From Niastella caeni (GTDB lineage Bacteria; Bacteroidota; Bacteroidia; Chitinophagales; Chitinophagaceae), in NCBI RefSeq assembly GCF_004834005.1, contig NZ_STFF01000005.1, forward strand, positions 62,001 to 126,000: a DNA stretch of 64,000 nt. The letters are read 5' to 3'. Position 1 is the first letter of the stretch, and each line of letters starts with the position of its first letter. A model generated the notes under the pieces. It was not told the DNA's origin. It did not search any database and saw only the letters and a program-made list of their open reading frames with translations. Below, one piece after another: positions 45,379-53,870 of the stretch. The position numbers and the translations under genes are program-made.

Positions 45379-45491
45379 ATGATGTGGTAAAGAGGGGGTA
45401 AAACCACGTACACATCGTATAAGCGTGCTGTTTTGATGGGGTATTGATAGGGCGCCTTATTAGGCCAGGGCTCATCAACAGTTTACTTTAG
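45379..45491 (+). promoter_or_regulatory. Control region of the second susC: shared cis-element copies and promoter
   Basis: The 21-base shared element is at 45379-45399, followed by TTGATGGGGT at 45433-45442 and the related TTGATAGGG. TACTTTAG at 45484-45491 is a TAnnTTAG -7 candidate about 41 bases before the ATG at 45532. The arrangement, repeated regulator sites upstream of a promoter, fits transcriptional activation. Confidence 0.45.
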
Positions 45492-45531
45492 ATTTTGATT
45501 TGAACATTATTAACTAACAATTGACTTGCAT

Positions 45532-48500
45532 ATGAAAATTCTGCGTTTTGTCCTCGTATTGCTGGTATTACAGGCTTTCTTCGCGCCTGTGCTGGCACAG
45601 GATCTTGTAGTAACCGGTAAGGTCAACGATAAAAACGGTGAGCCATTAACGGGCGCTACCGTAACTGTTAAAGGTACCAATCTGGCTACTACAACCGATG
45701 CCAGCGGCAACTTCACCATCCGTGTTCCCAACAGGAAAATCCTGTTGATTGTTTCTTATGTTGGTATGGCCCGTCAGGAGCTAACCATTCCTGAAAGTGG
45801 TACTCTTTCTGTACAACTGCAAGATGTAGGGTCAATGGGTCTCGATGAAGTGGTGGTAATAGGGTATGGAACCCAAAGTAAAAAGGTGGTTACCGGTGCT
45901 ATTTCCAGTGTAAAAGCCAAAGACCTGGAAAATGTACCCAGTAACAGAATTGAACAGGCCCTGCAGGGAAGGGTGGCCGGTGTAACTATTGCCCAAAACA
46001 ATGGACAACCTGGTTCTGCCTCTACCATCAGGGTACGGGGTATTACCACTTTTGGCGAGGGCGGTAATAATCCGCTGTGGGTGGTAGATGGTGTTGTAGT
46101 TGATCAGGGTGGAATTGGTTTCCTGAACCAAAGCGACATTGAGTCAATTGAAGTATTGAAAGATGCCGCTTCTGCCGCTATTTATGGAACCCGTGCCGCA
46201 ACCGGTGTAATTCTGGTAACAACCAAAAAGGGGAAAAACGGTCAGCTAACGGTTAACTACAATGGATTCTATGGTATATCCCGGGCAAACAAAAAGCTTG
46301 ACCTGTTGAATGCCACTCAATATGCTGCAATTATAAATGAAAAATCGGCGAATGGCGGCGGTGCGAATGTTTTTCCTGATCCTGGTGCACTGGGTGCAGG
46401 AACAGATTGGCAGGATGCGCTTTTTAATGATAAGGCAGCCCGTTATTCACATGAAGTTAGTATGAGCGGTGGTAATGAAAGATCAACTTTCTATTTGTCG
46501 TTTGGTTACCAGGACCAGGAAGGGATTGTAGCCGGACCGATCTCAAACTATACCCGGAAAAATATCCGCATCAATTCTACGCATAAGCTCTCCAAAATTT
46601 TTACAGTTGGGCAAACGGTAGGGTATTCGCACCAGAAAACGGTTGGTATCGGCAATACCAACAGCGAATTTGGCGGACCGTTAGCTTCGGCTATTAATCT
46701 TGATCCTGTTACGCCATTGGTGATTACTGATCCGGCAATAGCCAATGCCAACCCGTACAGCAACAACCCGGTAATAAAAGATGGAGCTGGTAATCCGTAT
46801 GGCATCTCCTCGCTGGTGGGTCAGGAAATGAGCAATCCGGTTGCTTATATTCAAACGCGGCTGGGACAGTTTGGCTGGTCAGATGATTTTGTAGGCAATG
46901 CCTACCTGGAAGCAGCCATCGGCAAACATCTTAAAGTAAGATCAACGCTGGGTGGCAAATTGGCTTATTGGGGCGGACAGGGTTTTACACCTTTTTATTA
47001 CCTGAGCGCTACGGTGAAAACTTCACAGAATAATTTTAATAAATCGGATAACAACAGCTTCAACTGGAATATCGAAAATACGGTAACCTATACCAACAGT
47101 TTCGATAAACATAATGTAACGGTGTTGTTGGGCCAGGGCGCCTATGTGGAAAATATTGGCGGTGGTTCAAGTGTTACGCTGTTCAATTTGCCCATCAGTA
47201 GTTATAAAGATGCGTCCTTTAATTTCGATATTCCCCAGGCAAACAGGAACTCTTCTTCATCTGACTTAACCAGGCACAAATTGTCGTCGCTGTTTGCGCG
47301 GGTTAATTATAATTATGAAGAAAAGTACCTGTTCACGGGTATTATCAGAAGAGATGGTTCATCGAGATTTGGTTTGAATAATAAATATGGGGTATTCCCT
47401 TCTTTTTCTTTGGGATGGAATGTGTCGAATGAAGAATTCTGGCCAGGCAACAACATTGTTGACAGGCTGAAGCTTAGAGGCGGTTATGGTGTAGTAGGAA
47501 ATGATGCCATCAGGAACTTTGGTTACCTGTCGGTAGTATCAGGCGGGTTTAACTATACACTTGGTACATCAGATGATATTACTACCGGTTATGCACCCGA
47601 ATCGCTCGACAATCCTGATTTGCGTTGGGAAGAAACTTCACAAACCAATATTGGTTTTGAAGCGCAACTGATCAAAGCACTTACGTTGAATGTAGACTAC
47701 TTCAGCAAAAAGACATCCGGCATTTTACGTCCGATCACCATACCAGGGTACGTAGGCGTATCTACCTCACCGGTAGCAAACATTGCCGATATGGAAAACA
47801 ATGGTTTGGATGTGGAATTGGGTTATCGGAAAAGCTTTGGCGATCTCAACCTGGGCGTGAATGCCAATTTCTCTTACCTGAAAAATAAAGTTACCTATGT
47901 AGCGGCCGATGCCGATTTCATAACCGGTGAAGCCAGCTTCCAAACAATGGGGGCTATAACCCGTATACAGAAAGGACAATCGTACAATACCTTCTTCGGA
48001 TTTCAAACCGCCGGCATTTTCCAGAACCAGGCCGAGATCAATGCCTATAAAAATAAGAACGGCGACTTATTGCAACCGGATGCTAAACCTGGCGATTTCC
48101 GTTGGGTAGATATCAATGGCGATGGCAGGATCACCAATGATAATCTGGATAAAACTTTCCTGGGCAGCAGCATTCCTAAATACACCTTTGGATTAACAAT
48201 CAATACCAGTTATAAGGATTTCGACTTTATGGTATTTATACAAGGTACTGCAGGCAGTAAGATCTTTCAGGGATTGCGTCGCCTCGATATTGGTAATGCC
48301 AATTATCAAACAGCCGTGCTGGGCCGCTGGACCGGCGAAGGAACTACGAACGATTATCCACGCCTGTCGACCAATGATGCCAATGGCAACTTTACCCGAA
48401 TGTCTGATTTCTATCTGGAAAAAGGTGATTATGCCCGGTTCAAACTGGTGCAGTTGGGCTATACATTACCCCAAAGAATTGTAAGTAAGATAAAGGCTAA

Positions 48501-48654
48501 CAGACTGCGGGTGTATGTAACATCTGAGAACCTGTTCACCATAACAGGCTATACCGGGTATGATCCTGAGATAGGCGGTGTCGTTTTTGGCGTTGACAGA
48601 GGCGTATATCCGCAAGCCCGGTCAATTATTGGCGGTGTTCAGTTGCAATTTTAA
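45532..48654 (+). CDS. SusC/RagA-family TonB-linked outer-membrane transporter (second pair)
   Basis: 1,040 residues from ATG 45532. It has a signal peptide (LQAFFAPVLAQD), a carboxypeptidase-regulatory-like domain (about 22-95), a plug with VVVIGYGTQSKKVVTGAISSV and the diagnostic IEVLKDAASAAIYGTRAATGVILVTTKKG, and a barrel ending GGVQLQF. It is clearly different in sequence from the first SusC in the window. Lying between the GH5 and GH30 genes, it is the likely importer of their products. Confidence 0.95.
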   Translation: MKILRFVLVLLVLQAFFAPVLAQDLVVTGKVNDKNGEPLTGATVTVKGTNLATTTDASGNFTIRVPNRKILLIVSYVGMARQELTIPESGTLSVQLQDVGSMGLDEVVVIGYGTQSKKVVTGAISSVKAKDLENVPSNRIEQALQGRVAGVTIAQNNGQPGSASTIRVRGITTFGEGGNNPLWVVDGVVVDQGGIGFLNQSDIESIEVLKDAASAAIYGTRAATGVILVTTKKGKNGQLTVNYNGFYGISRANKKLDLLNATQYAAIINEKSANGGGANVFPDPGALGAGTDWQDALFNDKAARYSHEVSMSGGNERSTFYLSFGYQDQEGIVAGPISNYTRKNIRINSTHKLSKIFTVGQTVGYSHQKTVGIGNTNSEFGGPLASAINLDPVTPLVITDPAIANANPYSNNPVIKDGAGNPYGISSLVGQEMSNPVAYIQTRLGQFGWSDDFVGNAYLEAAIGKHLKVRSTLGGKLAYWGGQGFTPFYYLSATVKTSQNNFNKSDNNSFNWNIENTVTYTNSFDKHNVTVLLGQGAYVENIGGGSSVTLFNLPISSYKDASFNFDIPQANRNSSSSDLTRHKLSSLFARVNYNYEEKYLFTGIIRRDGSSRFGLNNKYGVFPSFSLGWNVSNEEFWPGNNIVDRLKLRGGYGVVGNDAIRNFGYLSVVSGGFNYTLGTSDDITTGYAPESLDNPDLRWEETSQTNIGFEAQLIKALTLNVDYFSKKTSGILRPITIPGYVGVSTSPVANIADMENNGLDVELGYRKSFGDLNLGVNANFSYLKNKVTYVAADADFITGEASFQTMGAITRIQKGQSYNTFFGFQTAGIFQNQAEINAYKNKNGDLLQPDAKPGDFRWVDINGDGRITNDNLDKTFLGSSIPKYTFGLTINTSYKDFDFMVFIQGTAGSKIFQGLRRLDIGNANYQTAVLGRWTGEGTTNDYPRLSTNDANGNFTRMSDFYLEKGDYARFKLVQLGYTLPQRIVSKIKANRLRVYVTSENLFTITGYTGYDPEIGGVVFGVDRGVYPQARSIIGGVQLQF

Positions 48655-48679
48655 TTATTCATCCATCCAATTACAGATC

Positions 48680-50194
48680 ATGCGAACAGTAAAAATAAAC
48701 TACTTATTAATAGTTGTTATTATTATAAATACCCTGGCATCGTGTAAAAAAGGGTTTGTTGATGTAACACCACAGGGACAATTCCTATCAGACTTTTATT
48801 ATGCCAACCAGGACCAGGCCTATTCGGCATTGGTTGCCGTATATGATCCATTGCGAAAAAATTCGGGCGGGTTTGAAAATATGCTTGCCCTGATGAATTC
48901 AGGTTCCGATGATCATTATACCGGTGGCGGCAACTCAACAGACGGCACGCAGTTGCAGGCTTTCTCAAACTATACCATGACCGCTAACCTGATGGCCGGC
49001 AGCTATTGGAACGATCCTTACCAGGGCATATTCAGGGCCAATGTGTTGTTGAAGAAACTGCCCAATGTGCCTATGGATGATAATTTAAAAGCAAGGTTCG
49101 CCGCAGAAGCAAAAGCATTGCGGGCATTTTATTATTTCAACCTGGTGCGCATGTTCAGAAATATTCCGCTGCTGCTGGAACCGTTAACGGCCAGCAACAT
49201 GTACCAGGTAGAACAGGCAAAACCGGAAGATGTATATACGCAAATAGAAAAAGACCTCACGGAAGCGATTACCGACCTGCCTGCAACCATTGCTGCAGCA
49301 ACAGAAGCCGGTCGTTTAACCAAAGGCGCCGCCAAAGCGCTGTTAGGGAAAGTATACCTGTATGAGAAAAAGAATACCCTGGCTGCTCAGCAACTGGCTG
49401 AAGTAAATGGTCCTGTACCTGGCGCAACAAGTCCCTTCGGTTATAAGCTGCTGACTAAATTCAGTGATCTGTGGGTAGTTTCGAATAAGTTTAACAGTGA
49501 GTCTATACTGGAAGAAACGCATAGTGCCGCCGGTAACTCCGACTGGGGCTTTTGGGGCAGCGGCCGCGATGAAGGCAATTCGTTGAATGTAATGGTTGGC
49601 CCAAGAAGTTATGAAAGAATAGATGCAACAGCGCCTGATCTGCCTTCAGGATGGAGTTTTTTTGTATTCACGCAAAACTTCTACGATTTTATAAAAACAG
49701 ATCCCCGCGCTGAAGCTACTTTGCTCGATCTGAATGCGCTGCAGGCTGCAGGTAAAGTAAAATACATTGCGGGCTACATGAACACTGGTTATTTCCTGAA
49801 TAAATTCTTACCTCGCAAACCCGATGTGTCGAAAGGCGGGGGCATTTCTGAACTAAACTATCGTCAGAATACCTATATCATTCGGCTGGCAGATACTTAT
49901 TTAATGGAAGCTGAAGCATTGGGCGGAACCGGAGCAAGGGCGCAGGCATTATTGGATGCCGTTAGAGCCCGTGTGGGCTTGACGCCTGTGCCGGTTTCCC
50001 TGGCTGCTATTAAGAACGAACGCCGCGCTGAGCTGGCCGGTGAAGGCCACCGTTGGTTCGACCTGGTAAGATGGGGCGATGCGCCCGCTGTTTTGGGAAG
50101 CAGGGGGTTTGTACAGGGAAAACATGAAGTGTTTCCTATTCCTTTCAGAGAAACACAGGGTACTAAGATTCAGCAAAATCCCCTATACAATTAG
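48680..50194 (+). CDS. SusD/RagB-family glycan-binding lipoprotein (second pair)
   Basis: 504 residues from ATG 48680; the open frame runs further upstream into susC but only this ATG gives a lipoprotein signal (IINTLASCKKGFVDVTPQG). SusD landmarks are AEAKALRAFYYFNLVRMFRNIPLLLEPL, IIRLADTYLMEAEALGGTG, NERRAELAGEGHRWFDLVRWGDA and VFPIPFRE. It follows its susC by 25 bases. Confidence 0.94.
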   Translation: MRTVKINYLLIVVIIINTLASCKKGFVDVTPQGQFLSDFYYANQDQAYSALVAVYDPLRKNSGGFENMLALMNSGSDDHYTGGGNSTDGTQLQAFSNYTMTANLMAGSYWNDPYQGIFRANVLLKKLPNVPMDDNLKARFAAEAKALRAFYYFNLVRMFRNIPLLLEPLTASNMYQVEQAKPEDVYTQIEKDLTEAITDLPATIAAATEAGRLTKGAAKALLGKVYLYEKKNTLAAQQLAEVNGPVPGATSPFGYKLLTKFSDLWVVSNKFNSESILEETHSAAGNSDWGFWGSGRDEGNSLNVMVGPRSYERIDATAPDLPSGWSFFVFTQNFYDFIKTDPRAEATLLDLNALQAAGKVKYIAGYMNTGYFLNKFLPRKPDVSKGGGISELNYRQNTYIIRLADTYLMEAEALGGTGARAQALLDAVRARVGLTPVPVSLAAIKNERRAELAGEGHRWFDLVRWGDAPAVLGSRGFVQGKHEVFPIPFRETQGTKIQQNPLYN

Positions 50195-50222
50195 TTTGTA
50201 GTTTATGGTTAAACAAACTTCA

Positions 50223-51686
50223 ATGAAATCTTTTAAAAGAAATTACCCATTCATTATGTTCAATAGTGTTGGTTTATGGTTAGTATGGCTGATGCTGACC
50301 GGCAGTTGCAAAAAGAACAACGTTACCGAAAACCCACCACCTGTACAACCACCGCCGGTAGCAACTGATGTACAGTTTTATTTAACCCAGGGCGATCAGT
50401 TTGTTTTGTTTAAAAAGCAAAACGTTGCACTGGTATTTTCCGGCACGGGTAATGCAAGCACTACCATTGACGTTGATACAACACAAACTTTTCAGTCGAT
50501 TGATGGCTTCGGGTATACGTTGACTGGGGGAAGCGCTACCCTGTTGAATTCACTGCCACCGGCTACATTGGATCCTTTATTGAAGGAGCTTTTTTTGTGG
50601 GACAGCACAAACATTGGGGTAAGTTATTTACGAATTAGTATCGGCGCATCTGATTTAAGTGCTACCACATTCACTTATGATGATATGCCTGCCGGTGATA
50701 CCGATGCAACCCTGGCGCATTTCAGTATTGAAAAAGAAAAACAGGACCTGGTACCCATCCTGAAAAAGATCGTTGCATTGAATCCAGCTATAAAAATTTT
50801 AGGATCGCCCTGGTCGGCGCCGGTGTGGATGAAAACCAACGGCAGTTTTGTGGGTGGAAGTCTGAAACCTGAATATTATGCTGCCTATGCGAATTATTTT
50901 GTGAAATATATACAGGCCATGAAAGCAGAAGGCATTACCATCGATGCCATCACTCCGCAAAACGAACCATTGCATGGTGGCAATAACCCAAGCATGGTGA
51001 TGCAGGCTGCTGAACAGGCTGCATTCATAAAAAATAATCTGGGACCAGCATTTGCGGCGGCCGGCATTTCTACCAAAATTATTACGTACGATCACAATGC
51101 CGACCGGCCAGATTATCCGCTGGCCATTCTGAATGATGCAGCAGCCAAACCTTTTGTTGATGGTTCTGCTTTTCACCTGTATGGCGGCAGCATTACGGCG
51201 CTTACGCAGGTACATAATGCACATCCCGACAAACATGTTTATTTCACTGAGCAATGGGTGGGTGGCCCCGGAAATTTCCCTGGCGATCTGCAATGGCATG
51301 TAGAAAACCTGATCATTGGCGCTACCCGTAACTGGAGCCGGAATGTATTGGAGTGGAACCTGGCGGCTGATCCCAATTACAACCCACATACGCCTGGCGG
51401 TTGTACAAGCTGTTTAGGAGCACTCACCATAGCTTCTACCGTAACAAGGAATGTATCATATTATATAATTGCCCATGCTTCCAAATTTGTTCGCCCCGGT
51501 TCGGTACGCATCGGCTCAAACAATGCAGGCTCAATTATAACAGTGGCCTTTAAAAATCCTGAGGGCAAAAAAGTATTGATAGCATTAAATAAAGGAACGA
51601 ACTCAGAAAGCTTCAATATAAAATTCAATGGCAAAATGGTAACCACCAGCCTGAATGCAGGCGCTGTGGGAACCTATGTATGGTAA
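50223..51686 (+). CDS. Glycoside hydrolase family 30 lipoprotein (beta-glucanase-like)
   Basis: About 487 residues (ATG 50223; an in-frame ATG at 50205 is possible). A lipoprotein signal ends LMLTGSC, followed by a Pro-rich linker. The GH30 barrel and side beta-domain begin at QSIDGFGYTLTGGSA. Acid/base Glu in ITPQNEPLHGG (about 248) and nucleophile Glu in YFTEQWVGG (about 343). It ends with the beta-sandwich IALNKGTNSESFNIKFNGK. GH30 enzymes of this type in Bacteroidetes glycan loci include endo-beta-1,6-glucanases; that specificity is inferred. Last gene before the prophage. Confidence 0.9.
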   Translation: MKSFKRNYPFIMFNSVGLWLVWLMLTGSCKKNNVTENPPPVQPPPVATDVQFYLTQGDQFVLFKKQNVALVFSGTGNASTTIDVDTTQTFQSIDGFGYTLTGGSATLLNSLPPATLDPLLKELFLWDSTNIGVSYLRISIGASDLSATTFTYDDMPAGDTDATLAHFSIEKEKQDLVPILKKIVALNPAIKILGSPWSAPVWMKTNGSFVGGSLKPEYYAAYANYFVKYIQAMKAEGITIDAITPQNEPLHGGNNPSMVMQAAEQAAFIKNNLGPAFAAAGISTKIITYDHNADRPDYPLAILNDAAAKPFVDGSAFHLYGGSITALTQVHNAHPDKHVYFTEQWVGGPGNFPGDLQWHVENLIIGATRNWSRNVLEWNLAADPNYNPHTPGGCTSCLGALTIASTVTRNVSYYIIAHASKFVRPGSVRIGSNNAGSIITVAFKNPEGKKVLIALNKGTNSESFNIKFNGKMVTTSLNAGAVGTYVW

Positions 51687-51818
51687 GCAAAACCGATACT
51701 AAAAGAATCCTGTCCCGTTTTTATTATCCTATATCCTTATTACCAGGGAGCAGGCTCAGCAAATTAGCTGTGCTTGTTCCAACACTTCTAACAAAGCAAT
51801 TACAATAACCAAACAAAA

Positions 51819-51848
51819 AGGCCCATCCCGGTAAGCCGGGACAGGCCT
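51819..51848 (+). terminator. Stem-loop terminator after GH30
   Basis: AGGCC-ca-TCCCGG and CCGGGA-c-AGGCCT-type arms form a GC-rich hairpin, followed by moderately T-rich sequence. The rest of 51687-51936 contains no gene; the left end of the prophage may fall here. Confidence 0.6.
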
Positions 51849-51936
51849 GATTTGTCTTTGCGTGTATCGTGTACTTCTTTGCTTCTTTCTGATTCTTTTA
51901 TCACGGGTGATGCCCTGTTATATTAACTGTCAGGTT

Positions 51937-52221
51937 CTATTTCTTTTGTTTAAGATGATTATCTTTTGCATATTGGTTGTAGATCAGGTCCATTATGGTT
52001 TGGTCATCTATATCAATCAGCGATGCGATCCTGAAAGCATCTTTAAAAGTGAATCTTTCAGGGCATTTAATAAGTTTATCAAACGTTTGGTGATGCATAC
52101 CCAGATCATGGGTTACAACGGTCTTGGGCACTGTCTCTAATATTTCTGAAAAGCTTTTTATATGCCCACCTGCAATTAGTTTTTTTACCGTATTGTAGCG
52201 CTTATCCTTCGACTTCGCCAT
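51937..52221 (-). CDS. Small helix-turn-helix-like protein at the prophage edge
   Basis: 94 residues from the ATG giving MAKSKDKRYN; upstream in-frame residues look non-coding. It is helical and basic, with a segment (VVTHDLGMHHQTFDKLIKCPERFTFKDAFRIASLIDID) that reads like an XRE-type helix-turn-helix. Proteins of this size and pattern occur beside repressors in Bacteroidetes phages (recalled). Three copies of ATGACAT lie just upstream, fitting autoregulation. Function not proven. Confidence 0.6.
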   Translation of the reverse strand: MAKSKDKRYNTVKKLIAGGHIKSFSEILETVPKTVVTHDLGMHHQTFDKLIKCPERFTFKDAFRIASLIDIDDQTIMDLIYNQYAKDNHLKQKK

Positions 52222-52261
52222 CTTACAAAGAAATAGGCAAATAGCTAAATATGCGTCAAAC

Positions 52262-52322
52262 ATGTCATATAACTACTGTTAATAGTTCAGTATATGACAT
52301 ACCGTAGTTCATTAAATGACAT
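52262..52322. promoter_or_regulatory. Cluster of ATGACAT sites, candidate operator
   Basis: TGTCATATA at 52263-52271 is repeated in inverted form as TATATGACA at 52291-52299 (19-base spacer), and ATGACAT recurs directly at 52316-52322. The cluster is 41-101 bases upstream of the start of the 94-residue gene, reading on its strand. The rest of the 338-base gap (52222-52559) contains only one possible micro-ORF. Confidence 0.5.
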
Positions 52323-52440
52323 TTGCAGGTGTTAATTGTATTTTTTTAATACCGTTTGAACTTTCATGTATTGGGGGGCCGATAGCCTATATGATCATAA
52401 CATTTGCAGTAGTAAGGAGAGTAAAACCAACCGTATAAAT

Positions 52441-52536
52441 ATGTGTGCAAGCAAAAAATGCTCAGCATGCGCTACAGTAAAGGGTTACAGGGAATTTAAG
52501 GCTGAACGGACAGGAAAAACGAAACGTTTCCGGTAG
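52441..52536 (+). CDS. Possible 31-residue CxxC micro-protein
   Basis: ATG to TAG, 31 residues: MCASKKCSACATVKGYREF followed by a basic tail. It contains CSAC and several Lys/Arg, reminiscent of a tiny zinc-binding or DNA-binding peptide. It is on the plus strand between two minus-strand genes. No good ribosome-binding site at the right distance, so evidence is weak. Confidence 0.25.
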   Translation: MCASKKCSACATVKGYREFKAERTGKTKRFR

Positions 52537-52559
52537 TTATAATTTATTAAAGAAAAAAC

Positions 52560-53456
52560 CTAATCGCCCATCTTCTGTTTCAGCATAGCCAGTTCCGCTT
52601 CGATATTTACCAGTCGTTTATAAATTTCACCAGGTCCGGGCAGTTGTCTTGTCCATCGTTCAACTACATACCAGATCTCCGCCACTTCAGCCACATCCAA
52701 AACGATGGTTGGAAATTCACCCGCATGATTATTATCGCTTTTTACAATGATCTTTCCTTCATGATAACGGTTGATCAACCGCTTTATTAATATCCCCTGG
52801 CGGGTAACCAGCACATAAACACGATCATCGCGAACGTCTGAAATGTCGGCCCAGCGTGCAATTACGCGGTCTGCATCCTGTAAAGTAGGAAACATGGAAT
52901 GCCCTTCAACTTCAAATATCCGGTAAGTGCCGTTCGTATAACCGGGTAACCGGTAAGCCGATAAAGATTGTATGAATTGCGGATCGCCAAAGCCTGCCAT
53001 ATAACCGGCCCTTGCTTTTATCGGAACATAAATGATATTCTCCTCGCCATGACTATCCATGGTAATGATCTTGGGCGCCAGGAACCGGCGATAAGGTTGC
53101 AGCGACTCAGCAACGATAGATACCGGCGTGTCTTCGTCACCCGGAGGTAAATATTGGCGGGTAATGTTGGTTAGGTTACCGCCTACGTTACCTTTTGGGT
53201 TACTGTTCTCCTTGTTTTCATCCTCTTCCCGGTATTCAATTAGGTTACCTTTCGACAAGTCGACGCTGACCAGTTCGTCGATCGAAATGTCGAAAAATGA
53301 GGCAATTTTCTCCAGGGTGCCCAAATCCGGCTCAGAATGGGTGGTTTCGTAGTTTGAAAAGGTGTTACGCTTCAAACCCAATGCTGTGGCCACTTCTATC
53401 TGTGTCATCCCCTTCTTTTTCCTTAGAAAGGAAAGGTTGGGTGCAAAAAAAGTTGA
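52560..53456 (-). CDS. Prophage repressor, XRE helix-turn-helix plus S24 LexA/CI-like domain
   Basis: 298 residues from ATG 53456 (MSTFFAPN). Residues 1-65 form an XRE HTH (LRKKKGMTQIEVATALGLKRNTFSNYETTHSEPDLGTLEKIASFF). After a polar linker an S24 domain has the catalytic Ser in VEGHSMFPTLQDADRVI (near 190) and Lys in LIKRLI (near 228). The AG in KARAGYMAG is a plausible self-cleavage site (near 155). A short coiled coil closes the protein. It is divergent from the early genes across an 82-base operator region, the classic position of a Mu-type immunity repressor. Confidence 0.88.
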   Translation of the reverse strand, partial: STFFAPNLSFLRKKKGMTQIEVATALGLKRNTFSNYETTHSEPDLGTLEKIASFFDISIDELVSVDLSKGNLIEYREEDENKENSNPKGNVGGNLTNITRQYLPPGDEDTPVSIVAESLQPYRRFLAPKIITMDSHGEENIIYVPIKARAGYMAGFGDPQFIQSLSAYRLPGYTNGTYRIFEVEGHSMFPTLQDADRVIARWADISDVRDDRVYVLVTRQGILIKRLINRYHEGKIIVKSDNNHAGEFPTIVLDVAEVAEIWYVVERWTRQLPGPGEIYKRLVNIEAELAMLKQKMGD

Positions 53457-53472
53457 CATAAAGTAAATTTTT

Positions 53473-53535
53473 TGCCTCAAAAATTGGATTTGTCAAAAAA
53501 TGAGGCATATATTTGCTGTATCGAAAAGCGATACA
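53473..53535 (+). promoter_or_regulatory. Prophage early promoter and repressor operators
   Basis: A complete Bacteroidetes promoter: TTG at 53484-53486, 21 bases, then TATATTTG at 53508-53515. TGCCTCA (53473-53479) and TGAGGCA (53501-53507) form an inverted repeat flanking the -33 region and touching the -7 box; TGTATCG (53517-53523) and CGATACA (53529-53535) form a second one over the predicted transcription start. Both are well placed for the repressor or the adjacent small regulator to shut off lytic transcription. Confidence 0.65.
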
Positions 53536-53538
53536 AAT

Positions 53539-53781
53539 ATGCAGGGGGCTAAAAGTATGCAAAAAAACAAAGAAACAGTACTACGGAGGCGGGATGTGGC
53601 TGCCCTGGTGGCAGATATCCATGGGGTTACTGCCGACCATGTTAGAAAGGTAATCCGCGGCGACCGGGATAACGAAGAAATACTGGCTACCTATATGCAC
53701 ATTATTGAAAGTGACAACCAGTTGTTGAAAGCCGTAAAAAATGTAACTCCATTTAATTCAAACCCAAATCCTAAAACATGA
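53539..53781 (+). CDS. Small early prophage regulator (Ner-position)
   Basis: 80 residues from ATG 53539 (a second ATG is at 53557). Highly charged and helical; LRRRDVAALVADIHGVTADHVRKVIRGDRDNEEILATYMHII reads like a short helix-turn-helix. It is the first gene of the early transcript, directly after the operator region and before the MuA-like gene, the position held by ner in phage Mu. Sequence similarity to Ner itself is not evident, so this is positional inference. Confidence 0.7.
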   Translation: MQGAKSMQKNKETVLRRRDVAALVADIHGVTADHVRKVIRGDRDNEEILATYMHIIESDNQLLKAVKNVTPFNSNPNPKT

Positions 53782-53870
53782 AACAGCTAACCTGCCTGAA
53801 TTCCTTCCTTACAGGCAATCAAGTTACAGCTTCCTGAGCTAACGAAATCCTTCCTTAAGAATTACATTTT

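Noticed and set aside
51687..51936. Exact left end (attL) of the Mu-like prophage
   Set aside because: No convincing terminal TG with repeated transposase sites could be fixed, and the right end is outside the window, so no target-site duplication can be compared.
53778..53837. 19-codon frame between the Ner-position gene and the transposase
   Set aside because: No ribosome-binding site, no recognisable features, length within chance expectation.
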